Positions 1 to 5,156 of a DNA stretch of 5,156 bases are shown here, piece after piece. Numbering within the stretch: position 1 is the first letter of the stretch; the number at the start of each line of letters is the position of its first letter. The position numbers were made by a program, and so were the translations under genes. The notes under the pieces were generated by a model that saw nothing but the letters and a program-made list of their open reading frames with translations, did not search any database and was not told the DNA's origin. The stretch is from positions 1-5,156 of the forward strand of contig CAJMSO010000151.1 of the NCBI GenBank assembly GCA_905216075.1. Reading direction: 5' to 3'. The DNA comes from an uncultured bacterium. GTDB taxonomy: Bacteria; Actinomycetota; Coriobacteriia; Coriobacteriales; Coriobacteriaceae.

Positions 1-104
1 GCGGCGAGCGTGTCTACGAGCTGGCTGACCGTCTGCTGGGCCTGCGCGGCGTTAAGCACGGCGAGCTCACGTGCGCCGCCACCAAGCAGAGCCTGGGGCT
101 GTAA
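1..104 (+). CDS. nikR: NikR-type nickel-responsive transcriptional regulator, C-terminal end (partial at window start)
   Basis: The frame beginning at base 3 is open from the window edge to TAA at 102-104 and encodes 33 residues. They contain ELADRLLGLRGVKHGEL, which fits the end of the ACT-like nickel-binding domain of NikR, where family members carry an 'AD-x5-RGV-x-HG-x-L' stretch just before the C-terminus. NikR proteins are ribbon-helix-helix repressors that bind nickel and control nickel uptake genes. The DNA-binding domain and the His/Cys nickel ligands would lie upstream, outside the window, so nickel binding cannot be checked here. The tail after the motif (TCAATKQSLGL) is a few residues longer than in Escherichia coli NikR. 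The gene ends 29 bases before hypF on the same strand, so the two are probably co-transcribed. The call rests on a short fragment, but the motif and the hydrogenase context agree. Confidence 0.78.
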   Translation, partial: GERVYELADRLLGLRGVKHGELTCAATKQSLGL

Positions 105-121
105 CAGCACACATTTCAACG

Positions 122-128
122 AAGGAGG
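122..128 (+). promoter_or_regulatory. Ribosome binding site of hypF (AAGGAGG)
   Basis: AAGGAGG is a near-perfect Shine-Dalgarno sequence, five bases before the ATG at 134. It decides the hypF start. The same frame is open further upstream to a GTG at 71, but that start would add 21 non-conserved residues overlapping nikR, while the residues from 134 onward begin directly with the acylphosphatase fold. Confidence 0.85.
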
Positions 129-133
129 GTCGC

Positions 134-2605
134 ATGCGACATGCGCATATCCATGTAACGGGCATTGTGCAGGGCGTTGGCATGCGACCGTTTGTGTATC
201 GCGAGGCCATGGCGCACGGCATTTGCGGCTGGGTGCTCAACGCGGGCGACGGCGTGCATATCGAGGCGCACGCCCTAAGCGAGTCGCTCGACGAATTGGT
301 TGACGCACTTTCCGAGCATGCGCCTGCGGCGTCTCGCGTGGAGCATGTCGAGGTTGTAGACCTAGCACCCGGCAACTGGGATGCCGCTAACGAGCAGGGC
401 TTTCGCATCGTAGCATCGCAGGACCAGACCGCGCACACCACACTTGTCTCGCCCGATATCGCCACCTGTGACGATTGCCTGCGCGAGTTGTTCGATCCCG
501 CCGACCGACGCTATCACTACCCCTTTATCAACTGCACTAACTGCGGCCCACGCTTTACCATCATCCGATCGCTGCCTTATGACCGAGCGGCCACATCGAT
601 GGACCGTTTCCCCATGTGCCCCGCCTGCGCCGCAGAGTATGCCGATCCACTCGACCGTCGCTTTCACGCACAGCCCGATGCCTGCTTTGATTGCGGGCCG
701 CATATTACGTGGCGCGAGGCTGTGAACGGCGATGCGTGCGGGAATTCGTCCGCGACACCGGCCGTCGGCACCACACGCGAGGCCAGCGACGCTATCATCG
801 AGCGCTGCGTTGAGCTGCTGGCCAGCGGTGGCATCGTCGCCATCAAGGGCCTGGGCGGATTCCATCTATCCTGTGACGCTGCCAACGAGCAGGCGGTGGC
901 CGAGCTGCGCCGTCGCAAGCGTCGCAGCAATAAGCCGCTCGCCGTTATGGTGTGCGGCCTTGCCGACGCCGAGCGCCTGTGTCATATCGATGGCATTGAG
1001 CGCAACCTGCTGGCCGGCAGTGTTCGTCCCATTGTGCTGCTGCGTCGCCGCGCAGCCGGCAACGACGCCCACAGCTCCCCCAACGCCCTCGAACTCGCGC
1101 CATCCGTCGCGCACGACTTGCCCGAGCTTGGCGTCATGCTCCCCTACACCCCGCTTCAACATTTGCTGCTCGCCGCAGCCGCGGCGCACGGCATGAGCGC
1201 ACTCGTCATGACCAGCGGAAACCTGAGCGAAGAGCCCATCGAGACCGACGATGCCCTTGCATGGGAGCACCTTGTTGCCGCCGGCATCGCCGATGCGCTG
1301 CTCGGTAACGACCGCGCGATTCTGTCGCGCTACGACGACTCCGTGGTACGCGTAGTCGACGGGGTCGTCATGCCCGTGCGCCGCGCACGCGGATATGCGC
1401 CGCAGCCGCTGTCGTTGCCGGCGCTCGACGACGCCACGCCCTGTGTGCTCGCCTGCGGGCCGCAGCAAAAAGCCACGATCGCACTCACGCGCGAGGACGC
1501 CGACGGCCATGCGGCCTGTTTTGTGTCGCAGCATATAGGCGATGTCGAAAACGGCGCGACTTTCGATGCTTGGAGCGCCGCACGCACGCGTCTGGAAAGC
1601 CTCTTTGACCTGGCGCCTGCTGCCTTGGCATGCGACATGCATCCCAGTTATCTGTCGAGCCAATGGGCGCGCGAGCAGGCACGGGAGCACAATCTGCCGC
1701 TTATCGAAGTCCAGCACCATCATGCGCACATCGCGAGCGTCATGGCAGAGGCGATTGCCGCAGGCCGGCTTGCGCCCGATGCACGCGTCCTCGGCATCGC
1801 CTTCGACGGCACGGGTGCCGGCACCGACGGCACCATATGGGGCGGTGAGTTTCTTGTCGCCCATCTCGCCGATTTTGAGCGCGTCGCGCATCTGCGCACC
1901 TGGGCGCTTCCCGGTGGCGCCGCATCCGTACACGATGCCCGCCGCAACGCCTTTGCCCTGCTCAGCGAGCTCGACCTGCTCGAGCACCCGGGAGCCGTGG
2001 GGCTCTTGAACAGCCTTGACGAGCAAACGCGCAGCATAACGGCAACGATGATCGAGCGCGGCATCAACAGTCCGCGCACCAGCAGTATGGGTCGCTTGTT
2101 TGATGCCGCAGCCGCGATTTTGGGCATTTGCGGCCAGGCAACCTACGAGGGCGAACCCGCCATCGAGCTCGAAGCCGCCGCTTGGCGTGCACTGGACGGC
2201 AAAATCGCCCGTTTTCCCGACGACAACGTCGGCTATTCCACATCTGGCCCATCATGGTTGGACGGCCCCGATGTGCTGGACCAGAAAGCGCTCTTTGAGG
2301 CACTTTTGGAGGGAATTGAAGCCGGAGCGCCCGCCGACAGGCTCGCACTCGACTTCCATGTCGCCGTCGCGCGCTCCTCGGCGCGCATCGCCACCGAAAT
2401 CTGCGCGCGCGAGGGCATTGGCACCGTCGCGCTCTCGGGCGGCGTGTTCATAAACCGACTTCTGCTCCAGCTCCTCACCCGCGAGCTCAAATACGCGGGC
2501 CTTGCTGTCTTGGTCCCCCACACCGTACCCGTCAATGACGGCTGCATCGCCTACGGTCAGGCGGCGGTCGCAAGCGCTCGTCTTGCGCAGATTGCATCGC
2601 AGTAG
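134..2605 (+). CDS. hypF: Carbamoyltransferase HypF, [NiFe]-hydrogenase maturation
   Basis: HypF turns carbamoyl phosphate and ATP into a carbamoyl-adenylate and transfers the carbamoyl group to the C-terminal Cys of HypE, the first step towards the cyanide ligands of [NiFe]-hydrogenase; it acts in the cytoplasm. The 823-residue product has the full family architecture. The acylphosphatase domain (about 1-95) has VQGVGMRPF with catalytic candidates Arg18 and Asn36. Two zinc fingers have Cys pairs 112/115, 134/137, 162/165 and 184/187, spaced C-X2-C-X18-C-X2-C-X24-C-X2-C-X18-C-X2-C. The YrdC-like domain (about 220-415) has KGLGGFHLSCDA, RSNKPLAVM and TSGNLSEEP. The Kae1-like domain (about 435-815) has HHHAH (528-532), DGTGAGTDG (558-566), SGGVFIN (768-774) and NDGCIAYGQ (801-809). 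The linker after the second finger (about 192-216) looks somewhat long. The start is fixed by the strong ribosome site and the domain boundary. No lesion is visible. hypF lies 29 bases after nikR and 134 bases before hypC. Confidence 0.97.
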   Translation: MRHAHIHVTGIVQGVGMRPFVYREAMAHGICGWVLNAGDGVHIEAHALSESLDELVDALSEHAPAASRVEHVEVVDLAPGNWDAANEQGFRIVASQDQTAHTTLVSPDIATCDDCLRELFDPADRRYHYPFINCTNCGPRFTIIRSLPYDRAATSMDRFPMCPACAAEYADPLDRRFHAQPDACFDCGPHITWREAVNGDACGNSSATPAVGTTREASDAIIERCVELLASGGIVAIKGLGGFHLSCDAANEQAVAELRRRKRRSNKPLAVMVCGLADAERLCHIDGIERNLLAGSVRPIVLLRRRAAGNDAHSSPNALELAPSVAHDLPELGVMLPYTPLQHLLLAAAAAHGMSALVMTSGNLSEEPIETDDALAWEHLVAAGIADALLGNDRAILSRYDDSVVRVVDGVVMPVRRARGYAPQPLSLPALDDATPCVLACGPQQKATIALTREDADGHAACFVSQHIGDVENGATFDAWSAARTRLESLFDLAPAALACDMHPSYLSSQWAREQAREHNLPLIEVQHHHAHIASVMAEAIAAGRLAPDARVLGIAFDGTGAGTDGTIWGGEFLVAHLADFERVAHLRTWALPGGAASVHDARRNAFALLSELDLLEHPGAVGLLNSLDEQTRSITATMIERGINSPRTSSMGRLFDAAAAILGICGQATYEGEPAIELEAAAWRALDGKIARFPDDNVGYSTSGPSWLDGPDVLDQKALFEALLEGIEAGAPADRLALDFHVAVARSSARIATEICAREGIGTVALSGGVFINRLLLQLLTRELKYAGLAVLVPHTVPVNDGCIAYGQAAVASARLAQIASQ

Positions 2606-2739
2606 CTCGCCCTCACACGCCGCTGTGCCCAGCCGTCTCACAGGCGTAACGCGTTTGCCCGCAAACCCCGCGAGCGCTACCATCAACTGATGGATTATTG
2701 AGCGCCTATCCAGCGCAAAGCGTCTAAAAGGGGAACAAT
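2606..2739 (+). other. hypF-hypC intergenic gap with small imperfect hairpins
   Basis: This 134-base spacer is the longest non-coding stretch in the window. Three short stems can be drawn. CTGTG (2623-2627) pairs with CACAG (2639-2643), extended by CGC (2618-2620) with GCG (2644-2646). GTTTG (2653-2657) pairs with CAAAC (2662-2666) around CCCG. CCATC (2680-2684) pairs with GATGG (2689-2693) around AACT, enclosed by GCGCT (2674-2678) with AGCGC (2701-2705). None is followed by a T-run, so no intrinsic terminator is supported. No well-spaced -35/-10 pair was found. The gap may be a processing or mRNA-stability region, or hold an unusual promoter; this is inference. Confidence 0.35.
2728..2733 (+). 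promoter_or_regulatory. Ribosome binding site of hypC (AAGGGG)
   Basis: The purine run AAAAGGGG ends six bases before the ATG at 2740. It is a good though imperfect Shine-Dalgarno sequence and supports that ATG, which directly encodes the essential Met-Cys start of HypC. Confidence 0.7.
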
Positions 2740-3000
2740 ATGTGCCTTGCCGTTCCCGGTAAAGTAGTCAAACGCGACGACGACCTCAAGGCCACCGTCG
2801 ACATGATGGGCATCGAGCGCCCCGTGTCGCTACGACTCGTGCCGACGGCGCAGGTTGGCGACTATATTCTCGTACACGCCGGCTTTGGCATCCAGATTGT
2901 CGACGAGCAGGAAGCGCAGGAGACGCTCGAGCTCGTTAATGCCATGACCGAGCTGGTCGAAGAAGACCAACTGGTCAGCAACCCGGCCGAGGCATACTAG
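2740..3000 (+). CDS. hypC: Hydrogenase assembly chaperone HypC/HybG/HupF family
   Basis: HypC is a small cytoplasmic chaperone that pairs with HypD to hold the iron while CN and CO ligands are attached, then carries it to the hydrogenase large-subunit precursor. The 86-residue product starts with the family signature MCLAVPGKV. Cys2, which is conserved and binds iron or the partner, sits directly after the start Met, so the N-terminus is certain. A small beta-barrel core follows, with GIERPVSLRLV and VGDYILVHAGF. His46 in LVHAGF is the conserved histidine of the family. The C-terminal part (about 54-86) is acidic and predicted helical. The length is normal. The stop TAG (2998-3000) overlaps a GTG by one base in the arrangement TAGTG, typical of coupling to the next gene, hypD. 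The complement of hypE-, hypF- and hypD-type partners nearby makes the role secure. Confidence 0.96.
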   Translation: MCLAVPGKVVKRDDDLKATVDMMGIERPVSLRLVPTAQVGDYILVHAGFGIQIVDEQEAQETLELVNAMTELVEEDQLVSNPAEAY

Positions 3001-3002
3001 TG
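2989..3002 (+). promoter_or_regulatory. Coupled start signal for hypD: GAGG plus GTG overlapping the hypC stop
   Basis: GAGG (2989-2992) lies seven bases before GTG (3000-3002), and the GTG shares its first G with the hypC TAG. Position and spacing are those of a translationally coupled hypD start, and the GTG is in the same frame as hypD. A product from here to the stop at 4112 would have 370 residues, the usual HypD size. However, the frame reads GTG GCG TCC TGA, so it closes at the fourth codon (3009-3011). Confidence 0.55.
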
Positions 3003-3119
3003 GCGTCCTGACAGCCGGCGCGCTCCGGTATCGACTTTTCGGCATTTCGCGATTCCAAGCTGGCCCGCGAGCTCATCGAACGCATCCATGAACTCGTCGG
3101 CGACCGCACTATCAACCTT
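3003..3119 (+). other. hypD 5' region: conserved N-terminal coding sequence lacking a usable start, preceded by in-frame TGA
   Basis: In the hypD frame, the codons after the TGA at 3009-3011 encode QPARSGIDFSAFRDSK, then LARELIERIHELVGDRTINL, running directly into MEVCGTHT at 3120. The FxxFRDxxLARELIxRI stretch resembles the N-terminal helix that HypD proteins carry before their first catalytic Cys, so this DNA looks like genuine coding sequence. Between the TGA and 3120 there is no in-frame ATG, GTG or TTG. The only unusual candidates are ATC at 3030 and CTG at 3060, and neither has a recognisable ribosome site. A small stem, GCCGG (3014-3018) with CCGGT (3025-3029), follows the TGA closely. 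Possible explanations are a point nonsense change (for example CGA to TGA), a sequence error, or a non-standard start. Confidence 0.6.
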
Positions 3120-4112
3120 ATGGAAGTCTGCGGCACGCATACCGTGAGCATCGGGCGTTATGGCTTTCGCTCCATTATGCCGGCCGGGCTCAAGCTGCTG
3201 AGCGGCCCGGGCTGCCCCGTCTGCGTCACCGCCAACCGCGACATCGACCACGCAATCGCGCTCGCCAACATAGACGGCGCCATCATCACCACCTTTGGCG
3301 ACATGATGCGCGTGCCCGGATCGTCCACCTCGCTCGCTGCGCAAAAGGCGGCAGGGCGCGACATCCGCATCGTCTATTCCCCGCTCGACGCGCTCGACAT
3401 CGCCGAGCAAAGCCCCGATCGTCCGGTCATTTTTATGGGCGTGGGCTTTGAGACTACGACGCCCACCATCGCCGCCGCCATCTTGGAGGCCGAGGCGCGC
3501 GGGCTTTTGAACTTCTCGGTCTATTGCGCCCACAAGACCACGCCGCCGGCGTTGCGCGCCATCGCCAACGACCCCGAGACCGCCATCGACGGCTTTATCC
3601 TGCCGGGCCACGTCGCCACCATCACGGGCTTGGCGCCCTTTAGCTTTTTGGTCGACGAGTTCAATACCCCGGGCGTGGTCACGGGATTTGAACCGGTCGA
3701 TATCCTGCAGGGCATCTGCATGCTGGTCCAGATGGTTGTCGAGGGCAGGCCCGCGATCGACAACGCCTACCGCCGTGGCGTCAACGCAGACGGCAACCCC
3801 GTGGCGCGCCAGCTGGTCGAGCAGGTGTTTGAGCCATGCGGCACCACGTGGCGCGGGCTGGGGCCGATTGCCAACTCGGGCCTTTCTATCCGCCCCGAGT
3901 TCTCGCGCTTTGATGCCCGCGCTCGCTTTGACGTGCCCGTTGAGGCGACGGTCGAGCCGCGTGGATGCCGCTGCGGCGACGTGCTGCGCGGGGCCATTAC
4001 GCCGAACAGCTGCCCGCTCTTTGGCCGCACCTGCACGCCCGAGCACCCCGTCGGACCGTGCATGGTGAGCTCCGAGGGCAGCTGCGCGGCGTACTACCGC
4101 TACCGTAACTAG
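3120..4112 (+). CDS. hypD: Hydrogenase formation protein HypD (N-terminus uncertain; start given is the first standard start codon)
   Basis: HypD is the [4Fe-4S] scaffold protein that, with HypC, binds the iron and receives cyanide from HypE during [NiFe]-hydrogenase cofactor assembly. From ATG 3120 the product has 330 residues and holds every key motif: MEVCGTHT with Cys4, GPGCPVCV with Cys32 and Cys35, FMGVGFETTTP (105-115), LPGHVATITG (161-170), and the C-terminal cluster region GCRCGDVLRG (Cys283, Cys285), CPLFGRTC (Cys298, Cys305) and SSEGSCAAYY (Cys322). It is about 40 residues shorter than typical HypD, and ATG 3120 has no ribosome site and falls inside a conserved segment, so it is probably an internal Met. 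With the GTG at 3000 the first catalytic Cys would be residue 44, close to the known position 41 in E. coli HypD, but an in-frame TGA intervenes. The identity is certain; whether a functional full-length protein is made is open. Confidence 0.9.
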   Translation: MEVCGTHTVSIGRYGFRSIMPAGLKLLSGPGCPVCVTANRDIDHAIALANIDGAIITTFGDMMRVPGSSTSLAAQKAAGRDIRIVYSPLDALDIAEQSPDRPVIFMGVGFETTTPTIAAAILEAEARGLLNFSVYCAHKTTPPALRAIANDPETAIDGFILPGHVATITGLAPFSFLVDEFNTPGVVTGFEPVDILQGICMLVQMVVEGRPAIDNAYRRGVNADGNPVARQLVEQVFEPCGTTWRGLGPIANSGLSIRPEFSRFDARARFDVPVEATVEPRGCRCGDVLRGAITPNSCPLFGRTCTPEHPVGPCMVSSEGSCAAYYRYRN

Positions 4113-4148
4113 CCTGGACGCACCCGCACACTGGCACCACCCACGATT

Positions 4149-4152
4149 GGAG
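4149..4152 (+). promoter_or_regulatory. Ribosome binding site of hypE (GGAG)
   Basis: GGAG lies eight bases before the ATG at 4161, within the 48-base gap after the hypD stop. It supports that start, which places the conserved LLGHGSGG motif at residues 11-18, as is usual for HypE. Confidence 0.65.
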
Positions 4153-4160
4153 TTTTGGAT

Positions 4161-5156
4161 ATGTCCCATAGCATCACCGATAGCACCGTCCTGTTGGGCC
4201 ACGGCTCTGGCGGTCAGATGATGAAACGCATCATCGATGAGGTCTTTCTGGATGCCTTTGGGTCGCCCGAGCTGCTCGAGGGCAACGACGCCGGCGTCGC
4301 CGCGCTGCCCGCGAGCGGGCGCATCGCCATGTCGACCGACAGCTTTGTAGTCTCGCCGCAGTTCTTCCCCGGTGGCAACATCGGCCGCCTCGCCGTGTGC
4401 GGAACCGTCAACGACGTCGCGACCTCGGGCGCCAACGTGCGCTACCTGTCGTGCGGCTTTATCCTCGAAGAGGGCTATCCCATGGATAAGCTCCGCCAGA
4501 TTGTGCAGACCATGGCCGAGACGGCGCGCGAGGCGGGCGTGTCCATAATCACGGGCGACACCAAGGTGGTCGAGCGCGGCGGGGCCGACGGCGTCTATAT
4601 CAATACCGCCGGCGTGGGCGAGGTTCCCACGGGCGTGGCGCTCAGCGGCGCCAACTGCCGCCCCGGCGACGTCATCCTGGTGTCGGGCACACTGGGCGAC
4701 CACGGTATCGCCATCATGAGCCAGCGCGAGGGTTTGGCCTTTTCGAGCACGATAGAAAGCGACGCCGCGCCGCTCAACCACCTGATTGCCGACGTTCTGG
4801 CCGCAGCGCCCGGCACGCGTTGCTTTCGCGACCCCACGCGCGGTGGCCTGGCGTCCACGCTCAACGAGTTTGCCCAGGCAAGCGGCGTTGCCATGGAGGT
4901 TGACGAGGATGCCGTGCCCGTGCGTCCCGACGTGCAGGCCGCCTGCGAGATGCTCGGCTACGATGTGCTGCAGGTGGCAAACGAGGGCAAGATGGTTGCC
5001 GTCGTGCCGGCCGAGCAAGCCGATGCCGCGTTGAGCGCCATGCGCGCCGCCCGCTACGGCGAGAATGCCGCCATCATCGGTCGCGTGCTGCCACTTGCCG
5101 AGGGCTCCCGTCCCGCCGTGCGCGTGCGCACCGGCTGGGGCTCGACCCGTATCCTC
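4161..5156 (+). CDS. hypE: Carbamoyl dehydratase HypE, [NiFe]-hydrogenase maturation (partial at window end)
   Basis: HypE receives a carbamoyl group from HypF on its C-terminal Cys and, using ATP, dehydrates it to a thiocyanate, the donor of the CN ligands; it belongs to the PurM/SelD-like ATP-binding superfamily. The open frame runs 332 residues to the window edge without a stop. Motifs in order: LLGHGSGG (11-18), GNDAGVAALP (41-50), STDSFVVSPQFFPGG (58-72), CGTVNDVATSGA (80-91) with Asn84-Asp85, GFILEEG (99-105), TGDTKVVERG (131-140), SGTLGDHG (175-182), RDPTRGGLA (223-231), NEGK (274-277) and AAIIGRV (303-309). The last visible residues are GWGSTRIL. Family members continue for about ten residues to a PRIC ending, so the catalytic Cys should lie just outside and cannot be verified. 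Family proteins often read DDAAV where this one has NDAGV, a mild variation. The gene lies 48 bases after hypD in the same direction, apparently in one transcript. Confidence 0.96.
   Translation, partial: MSHSITDSTVLLGHGSGGQMMKRIIDEVFLDAFGSPELLEGNDAGVAALPASGRIAMSTDSFVVSPQFFPGGNIGRLAVCGTVNDVATSGANVRYLSCGFILEEGYPMDKLRQIVQTMAETAREAGVSIITGDTKVVERGGADGVYINTAGVGEVPTGVALSGANCRPGDVILVSGTLGDHGIAIMSQREGLAFSSTIESDAAPLNHLIADVLAAAPGTRCFRDPTRGGLASTLNEFAQASGVAMEVDEDAVPVRPDVQAACEMLGYDVLQVANEGKMVAVVPAEQADAALSAMRAARYGENAAIIGRVLPLAEGSRPAVRVRTGWGSTRIL

Noticed and set aside
71..133. Upstream GTG start for hypF at 71.
   Set aside because: The extra 21 residues overlap nikR in another frame and resemble nothing in HypF, while the ATG at 134 has a strong ribosome site and begins at the acylphosphatase domain.
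866..2026. A 386-codon open frame on the - strand inside hypF.
   Set aside because: It lies entirely opposite conserved HypF coding sequence, shows no known motif, and is explained by the same codon-use effect.
2618..2666. Intrinsic terminator after hypF.
   Set aside because: The stems are short or bulged, and none is followed by a run of T residues.
2698..2728. Possible promoter before hypC, TTGAGC and TCTAAA.
   Set aside because: Each box matches consensus at only four of six bases, the spacer is 19 bases, and the transcript would start at about the ribosome site, so it is not convincing.
3009..3011. The TGA in the hypD leader read as selenocysteine or as a reassigned sense codon.
   Set aside because: The position does not match a conserved Cys of HypD. 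The nearby stem starts only three bases after the TGA, unlike the usual bacterial SECIS spacing. No other in-frame TGA occurs in the intact genes, which use TGG for Trp.
2997..5018. A 673-codon open frame on the - strand opposite hypD and hypE.
   Set aside because: It is antisense to two unmistakable genes. The protein is rich in His, Arg, Gly and Ala with no recognisable domain, as expected of a shadow frame created by GC-rich codon use on the other strand.
1..5156. CRISPR arrays, tRNA or rRNA genes, insertion sequences and long repeats.
   Set aside because: None was seen. Nearly all the window is occupied by the five hydrogenase-related genes, and no repeated units or transposase-like sequence appear.

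Overview
This GC-rich window (roughly 60-65% G+C by eye) carries a hydrogenase-maturation locus. All genes read on the + strand in the order nikR (3' end only) - hypF - hypC - hypD - hypE (missing its last codons). The gene content, GC-rich codon use and protein style would fit an anaerobic high-GC actinobacterium such as the Coriobacteriia (Collinsella-like). That assignment is inference from impression and was not searched.

Layout. Bases 3-104 encode the last 33 residues of a NikR-type nickel-responsive regulator. After 29 bases comes hypF (134-2605, strong AAGGAGG ribosome site), a full-length 823-residue carbamoyltransferase with acylphosphatase, double zinc-finger, YrdC-like and Kae1-like parts. 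A 134-base gap with a few small imperfect hairpins and no convincing promoter or terminator leads to hypC (2740-3000). The hypC stop overlaps a GTG by one base (TAGTG), the usual layout for coupling to hypD, but that frame hits TGA at its fourth codon (3009-3011). Recognisable HypD protein sequence resumes in the same frame after it, while the first standard start is an internal ATG at 3120. hypE starts at 4161 and runs off the window about ten residues before the catalytic C-terminal cysteine expected for the family.

How the genes work together. From family knowledge, HypF makes a carbamoyl-adenylate from carbamoyl phosphate and ATP and passes the carbamoyl group to the C-terminal cysteine of HypE. 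HypE dehydrates it to a thiocyanate. The HypC-HypD complex holds the iron and receives the cyanide, building the Fe(CN)2CO unit that goes into the [NiFe]-hydrogenase large subunit. NikR next door links the locus to nickel supply. The nickel-insertion genes hypA and hypB and the hydrogenase structural genes are not in the window.

The main point worth a second look is the 5' end of hypD. A single in-frame TGA separates an otherwise ideal coupled GTG start from the conserved N-terminal helix. The rest of the window is a conventional hyp cluster, and I do not see a new system in it.
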